Position numbers and translations under genes: made by a program. A model generated the notes under the pieces. That model was given only the letters and a program-made list of their open reading frames with translations. It made no database searches and was not told the origin of the DNA. From Millionella massiliensis (lineage in GTDB: Bacteria; Bacteroidota; Bacteroidia; Bacteroidales; Rikenellaceae): a stretch of 64,000 bases of DNA. Below, piece by piece: positions 1-8,787 of this stretch (positions within the stretch are counted from its first letter, which is position 1; each line of letters begins with the position of its first letter). The stretch is taken from the NCBI RefSeq assembly GCF_900104655.1, contig NZ_FNWD01000002.1:682001-746000 (forward strand), in the 5' to 3' direction.

Positions 1-577
1 GGGTAGTGCCCTTCGTTTCCAAAGCCCAGCATGCACCGCTCTCGGCATCGACCACCAACCCTGTCGGAGGTACTTGTCCCACCAACGGCGTGTAAAGACA
101 CAAGGTGAGCCACAGGGTATCGTTTGCCGGATGTGAAATATAGAACAGCCTGTGCAACACCTCGCGATAATATCCGTGCGCATCGCGCATCCGTAACCGA
201 GCTGCCAGATAGAAACGGTCACGCTGGGAGCGGTGTTTGCGAGCCATCAGCCAAAAGAACCGCAATTCATGGAGGTATTTATGCCGGAGGTCGTCAGGAT
301 GTACCCGTTGCAAAAGTTCCTCCTCCCACACCGAATCCAGATACTGTTCGGCGGGTACTTTGTCAACGAGTCCCAGGGCACGCCCAAAGCCGCCGCAACA
401 CAAATAAGCCGTATTGCTACGCATGTCACTCAACACAGCCACAGCCTGTTCCATCCCCGCATACCCCCGTGCCACCTGCCGATATTCGGCCCACAACCCT
501 TCCAAATCAGCAGCCTCTGCCTCGGTGCCGAAATCCTGACCGAAAAAGGCCCGGTTCAATCGATTGACCATCCCCAT
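1..577 (-). CDS. PAS/LuxR-type transcriptional regulator (C-terminus cut by window edge)
   Basis: Open frame on the minus strand from ATG at 577 to the left edge, 192 codons with no stop. The protein shows the pattern of a Bacteroidales regulator family: an N-terminal segment with SDMRSNTAYLCCGGFG, then WEEELLQRVHPDDLRHKYL, ELRFFW and RLRMRDAHGYY, which form a PAS-like sensor half. In this family a LuxR-type helix-turn-helix follows, but that part lies outside the window. A second ATG two codons downstream (571) could also be the start. It is divergent from the DUF1349 gene, so it may control it (inference). The family call rests on recalled similarity to these regulators; the DNA-binding domain is not visible. 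Confidence 0.8.
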   Translation of the reverse strand, partial: MGMVNRLNRAFFGQDFGTEAEAADLEGLWAEYRQVARGYAGMEQAVAVLSDMRSNTAYLCCGGFGRALGLVDKVPAEQYLDSVWEEELLQRVHPDDLRHKYLHELRFFWLMARKHRSQRDRFYLAARLRMRDAHGYYREVLHRLFYISHPANDTLWLTLCLYTPLVGQVPPTGLVVDAESGACWALETKGTT

Positions 578-617
578 GGTGTACCCTACCGTTCGTGAAA
601 AATGGTTATTTATAATC

Positions 618-649
618 ATTGCCTTCCTGCGAAGCACCCTCTACCTTTG
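618..649 (+). promoter_or_regulatory. Bacteroidales-type promoter of the DUF1349 gene
   Basis: ATTG at 618-621 and TACCTTTG at 642-649, separated by 20 bp, fit the Bacteroides primary-sigma consensus (TTTG, about 19 bp, TAnnTTTG). The leader to the ATG at 747 is about 90 nt. Confidence 0.5.
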
Positions 650-746
650 CAAAGGTATATCAATGGAACGAGACCACACTGCACGTGGTCTGGTGAAACT
701 CCCAGAATACGAACTGAAACATACCATTCAAAATACAAAAACAGCA

Positions 747-1397
747 ATGAAAAAAGGACTTTTGATGCTCGGCTGCTGCGCCTTAAGCCTCACTTCCGGA
801 GCCCAAACGCTCGAAAAAATGATCTGGTTCAACGAACCTGCGAAATGGGAGATCAAGGACTCGACACTATCAATGTACGTGACACCCCATAGTGACTATT
901 GGCGCATTGCCCACTACGGTTTTACGGTAGACGACGCCCCGTTCTACTACACGACCTATGGAGGAGAATTCGAGGTAAAGGTCAAAGTGCGTGGCGATTA
1001 CAAGGAACGGTTCGACCAGGCGGGCCTGATGCTCCGCATCGATGCCCAAAACTATATCAAGGCCGGTATCGAGTATGTGGACGGACGCTACAACATCAGT
1101 ACGGTAGTGACTCATCGGACTTCAGACTGGAGCGTCATCACTCTGGATCGACCGGTACCGTACATTTGGATCAAGGCCGTCCGTCGACTGGATGCAGTGG
1201 AACTTTTCTACTCATACGACGACAAGGAATACACCATGATGCGAACAGCATGGTTTGCGGACAATACACCGGTATCGGTGGGTTTGATGGGAGCTTCACC
1301 TGACGGAGAAGGTTTTTGGGCTCACTTCGATACATTTCGGGTGACACAACTTCCAGACAGCCGTCGCATGGAGTGGCTCCGAAAACAAGCGCAATAA
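747..1397 (+). CDS. Secreted DUF1349 family protein (concanavalin-A-like fold)
   Basis: 216 residues. The start at 747 gives a clean signal peptide (MKKGLLMLGCCALSLTSGAQ); longer in-frame starts upstream would bury it. The remainder has the DUF1349 lectin-like beta-sandwich pattern: WEIKDSTLSMYVTPHSDYWR near the N-terminus, FDQAGLMLRIDAQNYIKAGI in the middle and VSVGLMGASPDGEGFWAHFD near the end. The fold resembles sugar-binding or glycosidase-associated sandwiches. The true activity is unknown; a carbohydrate-binding or processing role is inferred from the surrounding CAZymes. It stands alone behind its own promoter and is followed by an intergenic repeat element. Confidence 0.85.
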   Translation: MKKGLLMLGCCALSLTSGAQTLEKMIWFNEPAKWEIKDSTLSMYVTPHSDYWRIAHYGFTVDDAPFYYTTYGGEFEVKVKVRGDYKERFDQAGLMLRIDAQNYIKAGIEYVDGRYNISTVVTHRTSDWSVITLDRPVPYIWIKAVRRLDAVELFYSYDDKEYTMMRTAWFADNTPVSVGLMGASPDGEGFWAHFDTFRVTQLPDSRRMEWLRKQAQ

Positions 1398-1619
1398 GTT
1401 GATCGACAAATAATGTATTGGTTACTTACGCCGCATCGTAAAGGGATGATCGATGCGGCGTAATTCATTTTCGTTTCGCATTTGTCATCAGTAAAAGAGG
1501 AATACATATCTAATTTAACATAATATAAATATCAATAAAATAATACATCACAAAAATTAGGGCAATTTATTACCATACAGACTCCATGCAAAACGTATAA
1601 CTTTTACCATCCATTTACA

Positions 1620-1860
1620 GTAAATAACAATCTGTCGAAGTGCCCGCGGCACCGCCTGCCCGGCGTGAGGGCAGTTCCGTACTGTCCACGATGAACTGTC
1701 ATGTATTTTGGAAAGCCCGCGAATGTGTGTGATAGCGAAACGACCAATTAGCCGCTGAGCTAATCGGTCGTTTCGCTGTAAAGCGGGCTTTAGTTTTATA
1801 TAGCAACCGTTCTCCGACTGTCCTGCGCGGGCGGCGTCCGCGTGCTCGCGGCGGAGCAAG
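1620..1860 (-). repeat. Intergenic hairpin repeat, copy A
   Basis: Shares GC-rich flanks with four other copies in the window. Left flank around 1639-1677 (module Y: GCACCGCCTGCCCGGCGTGA). Right flank around 1822-1860 (module X: GGGCGGCGTCCGCGTGCTCG). Between them is a hairpin of 19 bp with one mismatch (1734-1752 with 1759-1777, loop CGCTGA). It is enclosed by an outer stem AAAGCCCGC/GCGGGCTTT (1712-1720 with 1783-1791), which makes a plausible bidirectional terminator. It lies between convergent genes. Short open frames across it encode an ...REHADAARAGQS... peptide that recurs in other copies and is judged a by-product of the repeat. The left end is a decayed version of the GTAATACCACTC terminus. 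Orientation is opposite to copies B and C. Confidence 0.8.
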
Positions 1861-1985
1861 AATTTGTTCACGGCAACTGTTGATAAGCATACATTTACAA
1901 ATTTGGAGTAAGACCACTCATTTCAAAAGCGTTTCGCCGTCACCCGGTCTCTTCTCCCACTTGTGATACGACTCACCCACAATAA

Positions 1986-2117
1986 TCAATACCCTTCCAA
2001 ATATTCATAGTCCATCGTAGCGTCTTTGGGTAAAGATAATGTTTTACCGGATACACCTTGAATATCAGCGCACAGATCCAAACAAGCAAGCACTACCTCC
2101 CTCCGGATATCACCCAT
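1986..2117 (-). CDS. Possible small protein or gene remnant downstream of GH20
   Basis: 43 codons starting with MGDIRREVVLACLDLC and ending ...MDYEYLEGY, beginning 32 nt after the GH20 stop. In the same frame an earlier ATG at 2189 overlaps the GH20 gene. The composition looks protein-like (charged helix, acidic aromatic tail), but no family is recognised and there is no signal peptide. It could be the tail of a gene truncated by rearrangement near repeat copy A, or a chance frame. Low certainty. Confidence 0.2.
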   Translation of the reverse strand: MGDIRREVVLACLDLCADIQGVSGKTLSLPKDATMDYEYLEGY

Positions 2118-2148
2118 ACACCGCTCTCCCCCACCTTTTTCATAAGGA

Positions 2149-4410
2149 TTATTGATAACTATATCCAAAATCATACCAACAACTGGCAAATCCCTCCTTC
2201 AACCGGTTGGAAAAGACTAACTTAAAGGGATGTACTCCTTGTTCCAGATAAATTTGCCTTTTTTGTGCCCGGAAGCGCGACGACGTCGGGTTATATACCA
2301 GCCGTCTCCCGGCTACCCACAGCTCGTCGGAATTGGATTCGAACGTATAGATTCGCGTTTGAGGCACCTCCAGGTAACCCGAATAGACAGCCAACGACGG
2401 ATTTCGAAAATCGAACCGTGTCTGATCGTAATCCTGCAAAGCTGAAATCATGGTATCAGTTCGGAACACCGCCCGCGCATAATCCTGCTCCGAAGCGAAT
2501 ACCCCGTCCGCGATTTGAAGTCTGATTTGGCGCGGACAGTCGATCCGACAGGCTGCAATGGGCTTTTCCTGGCGCTCGATTTCGATCGTCCGCGTCGGAC
2601 CGAGTATGAACCCGGAGGCAAGCGTCGCCACTTTCAACACACCACTTTGCCGCAGCACCAACCGCGCCGGCAATGAATCGGACAGAACGGTCGGTTCACT
2701 GCCATCGAGTGTATAAACCATCGGCATGCTACGTGAATTGGTCAGCTTCAGCACCACCGAATCGTCCCGAAAGACAACATTCTGCGTAGGGATTCCTTCC
2801 GGCATGGGGATATGGAACCGGACACCGTTATAGAACAATCTGACCTGCATATTATCCAGCCGACGCAGGAAATCGGTCCAATTTTTCTGCCCTTCGTCAC
2901 ACCACGCATTTTCGGCCAAAGCAACCAAGCGCGGATAAAGCAACGTTTCGAGATGCTCCACGTCCGGACACCACTCCGACCAGGCACAAGCCTCGAGTCC
3001 GTCGATGCGTCGGCGCGCCTCATCCGGCAACCCTTCCGGTATCGGCCGATAGGTATAGAGATCCTTAAGATAGGCCCGCTCGCCACTGGCGGCCGGTTCC
3101 ACTTCGATACCTCCCTGATAATCACACAGGTAAAACCCGGCCGGCATCGGGGCCAGAATAACATGATACCCGGCCTGAGCCGCAGCCAGACCGATATTCG
3201 GATCCCGCCAACTCATGATCGTGACCTGTTTGTCAATCCCCCCTTCGAGAACTTCGTGCCACCCGATCATCTTTTTGCCCAATTCGGTCGAAACAAAACG
3301 CTGTATGCGTTCGATAGCATAACTCTGCAACTGCTCGCCCACCGAGTGTTCCGGAGTCGGAACCAATCCCAATTCTCGCGCCTTCGCCTGACATTTGGGG
3401 CACTGGTCCCAATGTTTTTTGGAACATTCGTCCCCCCCGATATGGATGTACTCCGACGGGAACAGTTCGGCCACCTCCGACAACACATCCTGCATGAAGC
3501 CATACACCTTCTCGTTCCCCACACAAAAGACATTCTCCTCGAAACCGAAGACCTGCTCACTGACGAACGGCCCTCCGCTGCACGAAAGTTCGGGAAATGC
3601 CACCAGAGCCGAAAGCGAGTGCCCCGGGAATTCGATTTCGGGAATCACCTCAACCTGATGCTGCGCCGCATAAGCAATAATCTCTTTCAGATCTTCCTGT
3701 GTATAATAAAATGGTCCATATTTCGATCCGTTATAGGTTTCAGCCACGGCCGATTTCTGAATCAGTTCCGGATATTTGCGGATTTCGATCCGCCACGCCT
3801 GATTATCGGTCAGATGAAGATGAAGTTTATTCAATTTCAGCATCCCCATAATCCGGATCTGCTTTTTGATCTCCTCCACGCTGAAGAAGTGGCGGCAAAC
3901 ATCGATCAACACACCTCGATACTTCAGACTCGGATAGTCATACACTTCCACACAAGGCAATCGATACTCCTTGGGATGACTTCCCTGACGACTCTCGATT
4001 TCGGCCGGGAAGAGTTGCAAAAACGACTGCACGGCATAATACATTCCGGCATCGCTCGACGCTGTGATCCGTACCGAGTCCGGAAAAATTCGGATACGGT
4101 ATGCATCGCTTCGCATTGTATCGTCATATTGCAAAAGAATATCTGCCGATTCCCCTTGGTCAGCCAAACGTACCCGAGCACCTGACGAACCTTTGATTCG
4201 TGCCGCCAGAGAGTCGCACAAATACTTTTCTGCCGGACGAGTAGATCCGATGCTTGTTCCCCTTTTGAGAGTAAATTCTCCGCTTTGGAGTTTCATTTCT
4301 TTGGGTTGAGGAATCACATGCAATCCCTCATTATATGTATAAGTCGAACGCGATTCCCGGTCGCCGCACCCAATCAATAAAAACAGCAAACAGCCAATCC
4401 AGTATTTCAT
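2149..4410 (-). CDS. Beta-N-acetylhexosaminidase, GH20, lipoprotein
   Basis: 753 residues. A lipoprotein signal with lipobox LLIGC places the acylated Cys at residue 15. A GH20b-like N-domain (about 25-160) precedes the catalytic TIM barrel (from about 163, YRGVLIDVCRHF). The barrel has KLNKLHLHLTDNQAWRIEI, the EIEFPGHS segment and HIGGDE with the catalytic pair D327-E328. C-terminal parts are a chitobiase-like Fn3 segment (MVYTLDGSEPT) and a PA14-like beta-sandwich (about 650-753). It hydrolyses terminal beta-GlcNAc or beta-GalNAc, using the substrate acetamido group for catalysis (family knowledge). It is probably attached to the outer membrane or periplasmic face. A second GH20 with the same order of domains lies at 24464. 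It is transcribed away from repeat copies B and C. Confidence 0.95.
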   Translation of the reverse strand: MKYWIGCLLFLLIGCGDRESRSTYTYNEGLHVIPQPKEMKLQSGEFTLKRGTSIGSTRPAEKYLCDSLAARIKGSSGARVRLADQGESADILLQYDDTMRSDAYRIRIFPDSVRITASSDAGMYYAVQSFLQLFPAEIESRQGSHPKEYRLPCVEVYDYPSLKYRGVLIDVCRHFFSVEEIKKQIRIMGMLKLNKLHLHLTDNQAWRIEIRKYPELIQKSAVAETYNGSKYGPFYYTQEDLKEIIAYAAQHQVEVIPEIEFPGHSLSALVAFPELSCSGGPFVSEQVFGFEENVFCVGNEKVYGFMQDVLSEVAELFPSEYIHIGGDECSKKHWDQCPKCQAKARELGLVPTPEHSVGEQLQSYAIERIQRFVSTELGKKMIGWHEVLEGGIDKQVTIMSWRDPNIGLAAAQAGYHVILAPMPAGFYLCDYQGGIEVEPAASGERAYLKDLYTYRPIPEGLPDEARRRIDGLEACAWSEWCPDVEHLETLLYPRLVALAENAWCDEGQKNWTDFLRRLDNMQVRLFYNGVRFHIPMPEGIPTQNVVFRDDSVVLKLTNSRSMPMVYTLDGSEPTVLSDSLPARLVLRQSGVLKVATLASGFILGPTRTIEIERQEKPIAACRIDCPRQIRLQIADGVFASEQDYARAVFRTDTMISALQDYDQTRFDFRNPSLAVYSGYLEVPQTRIYTFESNSDELWVAGRRLVYNPTSSRFRAQKRQIYLEQGVHPFKLVFSNRLKEGFASCWYDFGYSYQ

Positions 4411-4659
4411 TGTTACTTTTCGTTAGTCAAAATGTATAGCTTCAGCCCGTCCGACAAACTCCGCGTTTAGCAGGATAAGCAGAATTTCCGCATTGTGAAG
4501 CGAAATTACTCGATCGCTCCCGACATATACTCTTTCCATTCCGATTTATACAATCAATCGAAATTGTGATTCCCAAATCTGCACTTACCCTTCATGATTA
4601 AAGATTCAACGATTGGTAGCCATTTATCCTCTATTCCTTGTTCCGACGATTAGTTAAGA
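4411..4659. other. Non-coding leader upstream of GH20
   Basis: AT-richer intergenic DNA with no convincing gene. On the minus strand a TACATTTTG string just upstream of the GH20 start resembles, but does not exactly match, the Bacteroidales -7 element. Confidence 0.4.
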
Positions 4660-5000
4660 GCAATACCACTCTATACTCCGCCGTGAGCACGGTGCCTTCG
4701 GGCACTGCGTCAGAGTACTGGTGACCGATCATTTCTGTCAGTTGTCACCTCAAACAAACCATTGCTCCGCCGCGAGCACGCGGACGCCGCCCGCGCAGGG
4801 CAGGCGATGAACATTGTGTTCGCACGAAATCAAAGCCCGCTCAATGAGAAACGAACGATTCGCTGTTGCGCGAATTGTTCGTTTCTCTCTTAAAGCGTTC
4901 GCGAGCTTTCTAAATACAATGCTGTTCTTCGCGGACAGTACAAAACTGCCCTCACGCCGGGCAGGCGGTGCCTTCGGGCACTCCGTCGGAGTGGTATTAC
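4660..5000 (+). repeat. Intergenic hairpin repeat, copy B (full length, inverted ends)
   Basis: Begins GCAATACCACTC and ends GAGTGGTATTAC, which are imperfect inverted repeats of each other. Inside, in order: module Z (around 4677-4714, GTGAGCACGGTGCCTTCGGG), a linker, module X (4762-4803, CGCGAGCACGCGGACGCCGC), a hairpin and module Y (around 4946-4985). The hairpin stem is 18 bp (4846-4863 with 4870-4887) with loop TGTTGC and one G-T pair. AAAGCCCGC at 4832 and GAGCTTT at 4903 form an outer stem. It sits between two divergent genes. The 4722-5000 part is duplicated as copy C at an offset of 334 bp. Confidence 0.85.
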
Positions 5001-5057
5001 CTCAAACAGAAACAGGAGTTGTGGCAAACTCTTTACGTCAGTCGGCTCTCTGTGTTA

Positions 5058-5318
5058 ACCGATCACTTCTGTCAGTTGTCACCTCAAACAAGCCATTGCT
5101 CCGCCGCGAGCACGCGGACGCCGCCCGCGCAGGGCAGTCGATGAACATTGTGTTCGCACGAAATAAAGCCCACTCAATGGATAAACGAACTATTCGCTGT
5201 TGCGCGAATAGTTCGTTTATCTTTTAAAGCGTTCGCGGGCTTTCTAAATACAATGCTGTTCATCGCGGACAGTACAGAACTGCCCTCACGCCGGGCGGGC
5301 GGTGCCGCGGGCACTCCG
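5058..5318 (+). repeat. Intergenic hairpin repeat, copy C (tandem duplicate of B)
   Basis: Repeats copy B from the ACCGATCA(T/C)TTCTGTCAG linker through modules X and Y at a constant offset of 334 bp. The hairpin is a perfect 18-bp stem (5180-5197 with 5204-5221) with the same TGTTGC loop. Compared with B, two stem positions differ in each arm: one change is G-C to T-A and the other G-T to T-A, so pairing is kept or improved. The outer GTAATACCACTC terminus is missing; the copy stops near GGGCACTCCG. Confidence 0.85.
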
Positions 5319-5443
5319 AATAAATATCTCCCAAATCACAGATCATACTCATCTCTGAAAAATACGCTCGCCTCCTCTAAAAACCAATAATCGGCACCAT
5401 CACCGACACTTATTCCAATCAACCATTTTCTAAACAAAAACAA

Positions 5444-5451
5444 TATCTTTG
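5444..5451 (+). promoter_or_regulatory. Candidate -7 promoter element (TATCTTTG)
   Basis: Exact TAnnTTTG match 25 nt before the start of the beta-helix gene. No clear TTTG is seen 19 bp upstream. Confidence 0.4.
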
Positions 5452-5476
5452 TCATCATACCATAAACCCACCATTT

Positions 5477-7618
5477 ATGCACCTAACCAAACTTTTAGCC
5501 CTTCCGCTGCTCGGTTTGGCCCTCACGGCCCAAGCCCGTCAGCAAACCATCCTTGTCTCGCCTGACGGTAGTGATCGCGGCGACGGCACTCTACGCAAAC
5601 CTTTCCAAACCGTCGAACGCGCCCTCTCGGAAGCTGCCACCCACCCGGGCGACACCATCCACATCCGCCTGCGCGGCGGCACGTACGCCCTCAGCAAAAC
5701 CGTCGACGTTTCGAGCGCCAGTCAGATCATCATCTCGCCTTGGAACGGTGAAGCGGTCACCTTCACCGGCGGCACTGCCGTCCCCGTTAAACAACTTCGT
5801 AAAGTCACCGACCCCGCCATGCGCGACCGTCTCCGCCCCGAAGTACGCGACCGCGTGCGAGAGATCGACGCCCAGGCACTGGGAATCGAACTGACAGGAC
5901 TCATTCCCAAAGGATTCGGCCGTCCATCGCTGCCCAGCTGGAGCGAACTTTTCATCGACGGTCAGCCCCTGACCATCGCCCGCTGGCCCAACGACAGCAC
6001 CGCCCCCATCGGCAAGATCCACTGCACCGGCGACATTCCCCGCACCAACACATACGGGATTGGCGACCCCGTCTTCGAATATGCCGAAGACCGCCCGTCA
6101 CAATGGAAATCGGCCGAAGGGATGTGGATCGGCGGATACTTCGCCCACGGCTACGCCGACGACATGATCCCCGTACGCAGCATCGACACCACCGCCCGAA
6201 CCATCACCGCCGCCATGGCCACCCAATACGGATTCATGACCGGAGCGCCGTGGCGTCGCTGGTTCGCCCTGAACCTGCCCGAAGAGATCGACCTCCCCGG
6301 CGAATACGTCATCGATCAGACCGGCGGCAAAATCTACTTTCTGCCTCCGGAAGATGCAGCCCTGAATGAAATTTACGTCTCGACGCTCGAAACCCCCATG
6401 TTCTCGTTCGCCGGCTGCCGCAACGTCATCCTGCGCGGCGTGACGCTCGAATATTCACGCGGCATGGGCGTCTATATCGAAGAGTCCGACGGCGTACGGA
6501 TCGACAGTTGCGTGATCCGCAACCTTGGCTACGTGGGCGTCTGCATCGGCCGCGGCGACACCGATTCCAACAATCTCGACGGCAAAAACCAGCCCACCCA
6601 TCCCGATGGTGTACCCGGCGTGGTCGGCACCATTCAGAACCGCATGTACGGCGATGTGCTCTTCAACCGCCGCGGCGGTACCCATAACGGCATCAGCAAC
6701 AGTTATCTCTACCAACTCGGCGCAGGCGGTGTCAACGTCGGCGGCGGCGACCGCGCCACGCTGACCCCGGCCGGAAACTACGTCGAAAACTGCCGCATCC
6801 ACGACTTTAACCGTATCGAAAAATCGTACCGTGCCGGTGTGGGCATCAACGGCGTCGGCAACCGCATTTCGAACTGTGAGATTTTCGACGCCCCCAGCAT
6901 GGCTATCCTGCTGAACGGCAACGACCACCTGATCGAATACTGCGACATCTACGACGTCTGCCAGGAAGTCGACGATCAGGGGGCCTTCTACTACGGTCGT
7001 GACCCGTCGGAACGCGGCAACCGACTGCAATACTGCTATTTCCACGACTTTTCGTCGGCCCACCGTGTCTCGGCCACCTACCACGACGACGGTGCCTGCG
7101 GAACCGAAGTCTTCGGATGCGTCTATTTCCGTTCGGGTACCATTCCCGTGCTGATCGGAGGCGGACACGACAACATCTACCGCAACAACATCTTCATCGA
7201 CATGCCGATGGCCATCCACATCGACAACCGTATGCAGGGTTGGGGACGTTCGATGCTCGATGCCGGCGGCATCGCCGAACAGCGCCTCAATGCCGTCCGC
7301 TACAACGAACCGCCCTACGCCACGGCCTACCCCGCCCTGCCCCACTATTGGGAAGGAACCCCGCGCGTACCCCGCGGCAACGTCTTTGCCGGCAACCTCT
7401 TCTACAAGATCGGCCGTCTGCTGAACGGATCGCCCTCGTGGGCCGACTGGAGCAACAACTGGGTCACCAATCAGGATCCCGGTCTGGTCGACCCCGAAAA
7501 CCCGCGGGCCGGTTTCGTTCCCGACGCTGCCATCTATCGCATGATCGAACACTTCACCCCGATCCCCTTCGATCGAATCGGCTGTAAACTGCCCGACATT
7601 CGAACCATCGAACAGTAA
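5477..7618 (+). CDS. Secreted right-handed parallel beta-helix protein, GH141/pectate-lyase-like
   Basis: 713 residues with a signal peptide (MHLTKLLALPLLGLALTAQA). The mature start ILVSPDGSDRGDGTLRKPFQ is the classic opening of secreted parallel beta-helix CAZymes. It is followed by PFQTVERAL and a long series of short beta-helix turns rich in N and G (for example ILRGVTLEYSRG, NCRIHDFNRIEKSYRAGVGI, ILLNGNDHLIEYCDIYDVC). Length and layout resemble the GH141 fucosidase/xylanase group, but polysaccharide lyases and epimerases share the fold and the catalytic acids cannot be assigned by eye. The substrate is a polysaccharide, not known more closely. Single-gene unit with its own terminator. Confidence 0.75.
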   Translation: MHLTKLLALPLLGLALTAQARQQTILVSPDGSDRGDGTLRKPFQTVERALSEAATHPGDTIHIRLRGGTYALSKTVDVSSASQIIISPWNGEAVTFTGGTAVPVKQLRKVTDPAMRDRLRPEVRDRVREIDAQALGIELTGLIPKGFGRPSLPSWSELFIDGQPLTIARWPNDSTAPIGKIHCTGDIPRTNTYGIGDPVFEYAEDRPSQWKSAEGMWIGGYFAHGYADDMIPVRSIDTTARTITAAMATQYGFMTGAPWRRWFALNLPEEIDLPGEYVIDQTGGKIYFLPPEDAALNEIYVSTLETPMFSFAGCRNVILRGVTLEYSRGMGVYIEESDGVRIDSCVIRNLGYVGVCIGRGDTDSNNLDGKNQPTHPDGVPGVVGTIQNRMYGDVLFNRRGGTHNGISNSYLYQLGAGGVNVGGGDRATLTPAGNYVENCRIHDFNRIEKSYRAGVGINGVGNRISNCEIFDAPSMAILLNGNDHLIEYCDIYDVCQEVDDQGAFYYGRDPSERGNRLQYCYFHDFSSAHRVSATYHDDGACGTEVFGCVYFRSGTIPVLIGGGHDNIYRNNIFIDMPMAIHIDNRMQGWGRSMLDAGGIAEQRLNAVRYNEPPYATAYPALPHYWEGTPRVPRGNVFAGNLFYKIGRLLNGSPSWADWSNNWVTNQDPGLVDPENPRAGFVPDAAIYRMIEHFTPIPFDRIGCKLPDIRTIEQ

Positions 7619-7674
7619 CTCTTCCGGCTCACAGGAACGACCTACCAATTCCTTTCTCCCAACGACTTATTTCC

Positions 7675-7712
7675 ACGGCTTCCGGCATACTCCGGAAGCC
7701 GTTCTTCTTTTC
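7675..7712 (+). terminator. Rho-independent terminator of beta-helix gene
   Basis: 11-bp perfect stem ACGGCTTCCGG / CCGGAAGCCGT with a 6-nt loop followed by TCTTCTTTT, 57 nt after the stop codon. Confidence 0.75.
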
Positions 7713-7782
7713 CAGCCTGCTGATTACTCCCTCACAAAACAGATTCAGTGTCTCCGACAGACCAATCTACCGGATCAAACAA

Positions 7783-7819
7783 GCCCGTTCCCGTCGCAGA
7801 CCTGCGGACCGGAACAGGC
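7783..7819 (-). terminator. Probable terminator of the EEP hydrolase gene
   Basis: On the minus strand, GCCTGTTCC pairs with GGAACGGGC (one G-U) and is followed by TTGTTTG, 36 nt beyond the stop of the gene ending at 7855. Confidence 0.5.
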
Positions 7820-7854
7820 CTGAAATGTCCCTTTACGCTTCGTCGGAAATCACT

Positions 7855-8787
7855 CTAATGCTCAACTTGAATACACAGGTCGATCTCCACCGGAAAGTGG
7901 TCCGAAAGGTAATCGGCCGACCCTTCGTTGTAGATAAATGCGTCGGCAACGCTTGTCCGCAGCGATGGAGAGATCAGCATGTAATCGATCCGTTCACCGA
8001 TGCGGGCCAGCACCTCGCGATTTTTTGAAAGATACATTAGGATCGGCGTCGGAAACGATCTGCGCCGTTCCGGAGCCACATAGTATGGGAAAACATCGAC
8101 CAACGGCACCGAAAGAAATGTCGCCACCACCGAATAGTCGAACCGGCCGTCCAGCAAATTCGGACTTTCCGTTCCACCATACTTCAGCAGCAGTTCGCCC
8201 GAGTGCTCCTGCATGTAATCGGCATCGAACGGCGAATGAGCATTCATGTCACCCATCAGAATACATTTTTCGAGGCCCTGAGCTGTGATGTAATCGGCAA
8301 TCGTGTGCGCCTCCGCACGCCGACGGTCGGTCGAAGCGGGATTCAGGTGGGTTACCAACAGATCTAGTCCGTAGCTCTCCACATGCAGCAGGCCGTGTCC
8401 CGTATTTTCGAGTACCTTGGCTTTGATTCGGATCGGCCGTTTGGAGGTAATCCCTACCGGGTAGCCCCCCTCCTTGACGATGGCGGCATAAGGATGTCCC
8501 CACTCGCGGGCCAACTCCTCAAGACTTTGCTGCGTAAAACCGCACAACTCCTGCCGAGCCAGTATTTCGGGATCCTGCGACCGCACCCACGCAACCATCC
8601 GCGCACGACGATCCGGATCCTTGCCCCAGTCGAAACCGTTAAAGATGTTATAGGAGATGATCCGTATTTTTTGGTAACCGGCCTGCCAATGACGTTCATA
8701 AACGGAGTCGGCCGCAACCTGCCCGCGCAGTTGCCGGGGGATCAGGAACAGGACCAACAGAATCAATAACCAGCATGTTCTTTTCAT
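7855..8787 (-). CDS. Secreted endonuclease/exonuclease/phosphatase (EEP) family protein
   Basis: 310 residues with an N-terminal signal peptide (MKRTCWLLILLVLFLIPRQL). EEP-fold motifs are present in order: ISYNIFNG (metal-site Asn), ILARQELCG (metal-site Glu), LVTHLNP, LMGDMNAHS (Asp and Asn) and the C-terminal SDHFPVEID (catalytic Asp-His). The fold covers Mg-dependent phosphodiesterases, including DNases and sphingomyelinase- or inositol-phosphatase-like enzymes, so the substrate cannot be told. Export suggests an extracytoplasmic phosphodiester. It is divergent from the metallophosphoesterase at 9184, which also acts on phosphate esters, so the two may share a role (inference). Confidence 0.9.
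   Translation of the reverse strand: MKRTCWLLILLVLFLIPRQLRGQVAADSVYERHWQAGYQKIRIISYNIFNGFDWGKDPDRRARMVAWVRSQDPEILARQELCGFTQQSLEELAREWGHPYAAIVKEGGYPVGITSKRPIRIKAKVLENTGHGLLHVESYGLDLLVTHLNPASTDRRRAEAHTIADYITAQGLEKCILMGDMNAHSPFDADYMQEHSGELLLKYGGTESPNLLDGRFDYSVVATFLSVPLVDVFPYYVAPERRRSFPTPILMYLSKNREVLARIGERIDYMLISPSLRTSVADAFIYNEGSADYLSDHFPVEIDLCIQVEH

Noticed and set aside
1712-1791. Integron attC site interpretation of the hairpin core
   Set aside because: No integrase, no R'/R'' core-site motifs (GTTRRRY), and the elements do not alternate with single small cassettes.
1557-1917. Open frames across repeat copy A, with similar ones at 4814-5390, 11804-12086 and 52551-52775, encoding a shared ...REHADAARAGQS... 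peptide
   Set aside because: The peptide is a translation of the GC-rich module X in different frames and strands. The frames have no start context or family features and cross the hairpin.
2812-4185. 457-codon plus-strand frame inside the GH20 gene
   Set aside because: Antisense shadow of a clear GH20 coding sequence with intact catalytic motifs; no protein features of its own.
4660-5318. CRISPR-like array interpretation of the tandem copies B and C
   Set aside because: Only two units of 334 bp, with internal hairpins and no short regular repeat-spacer pattern or cas genes.
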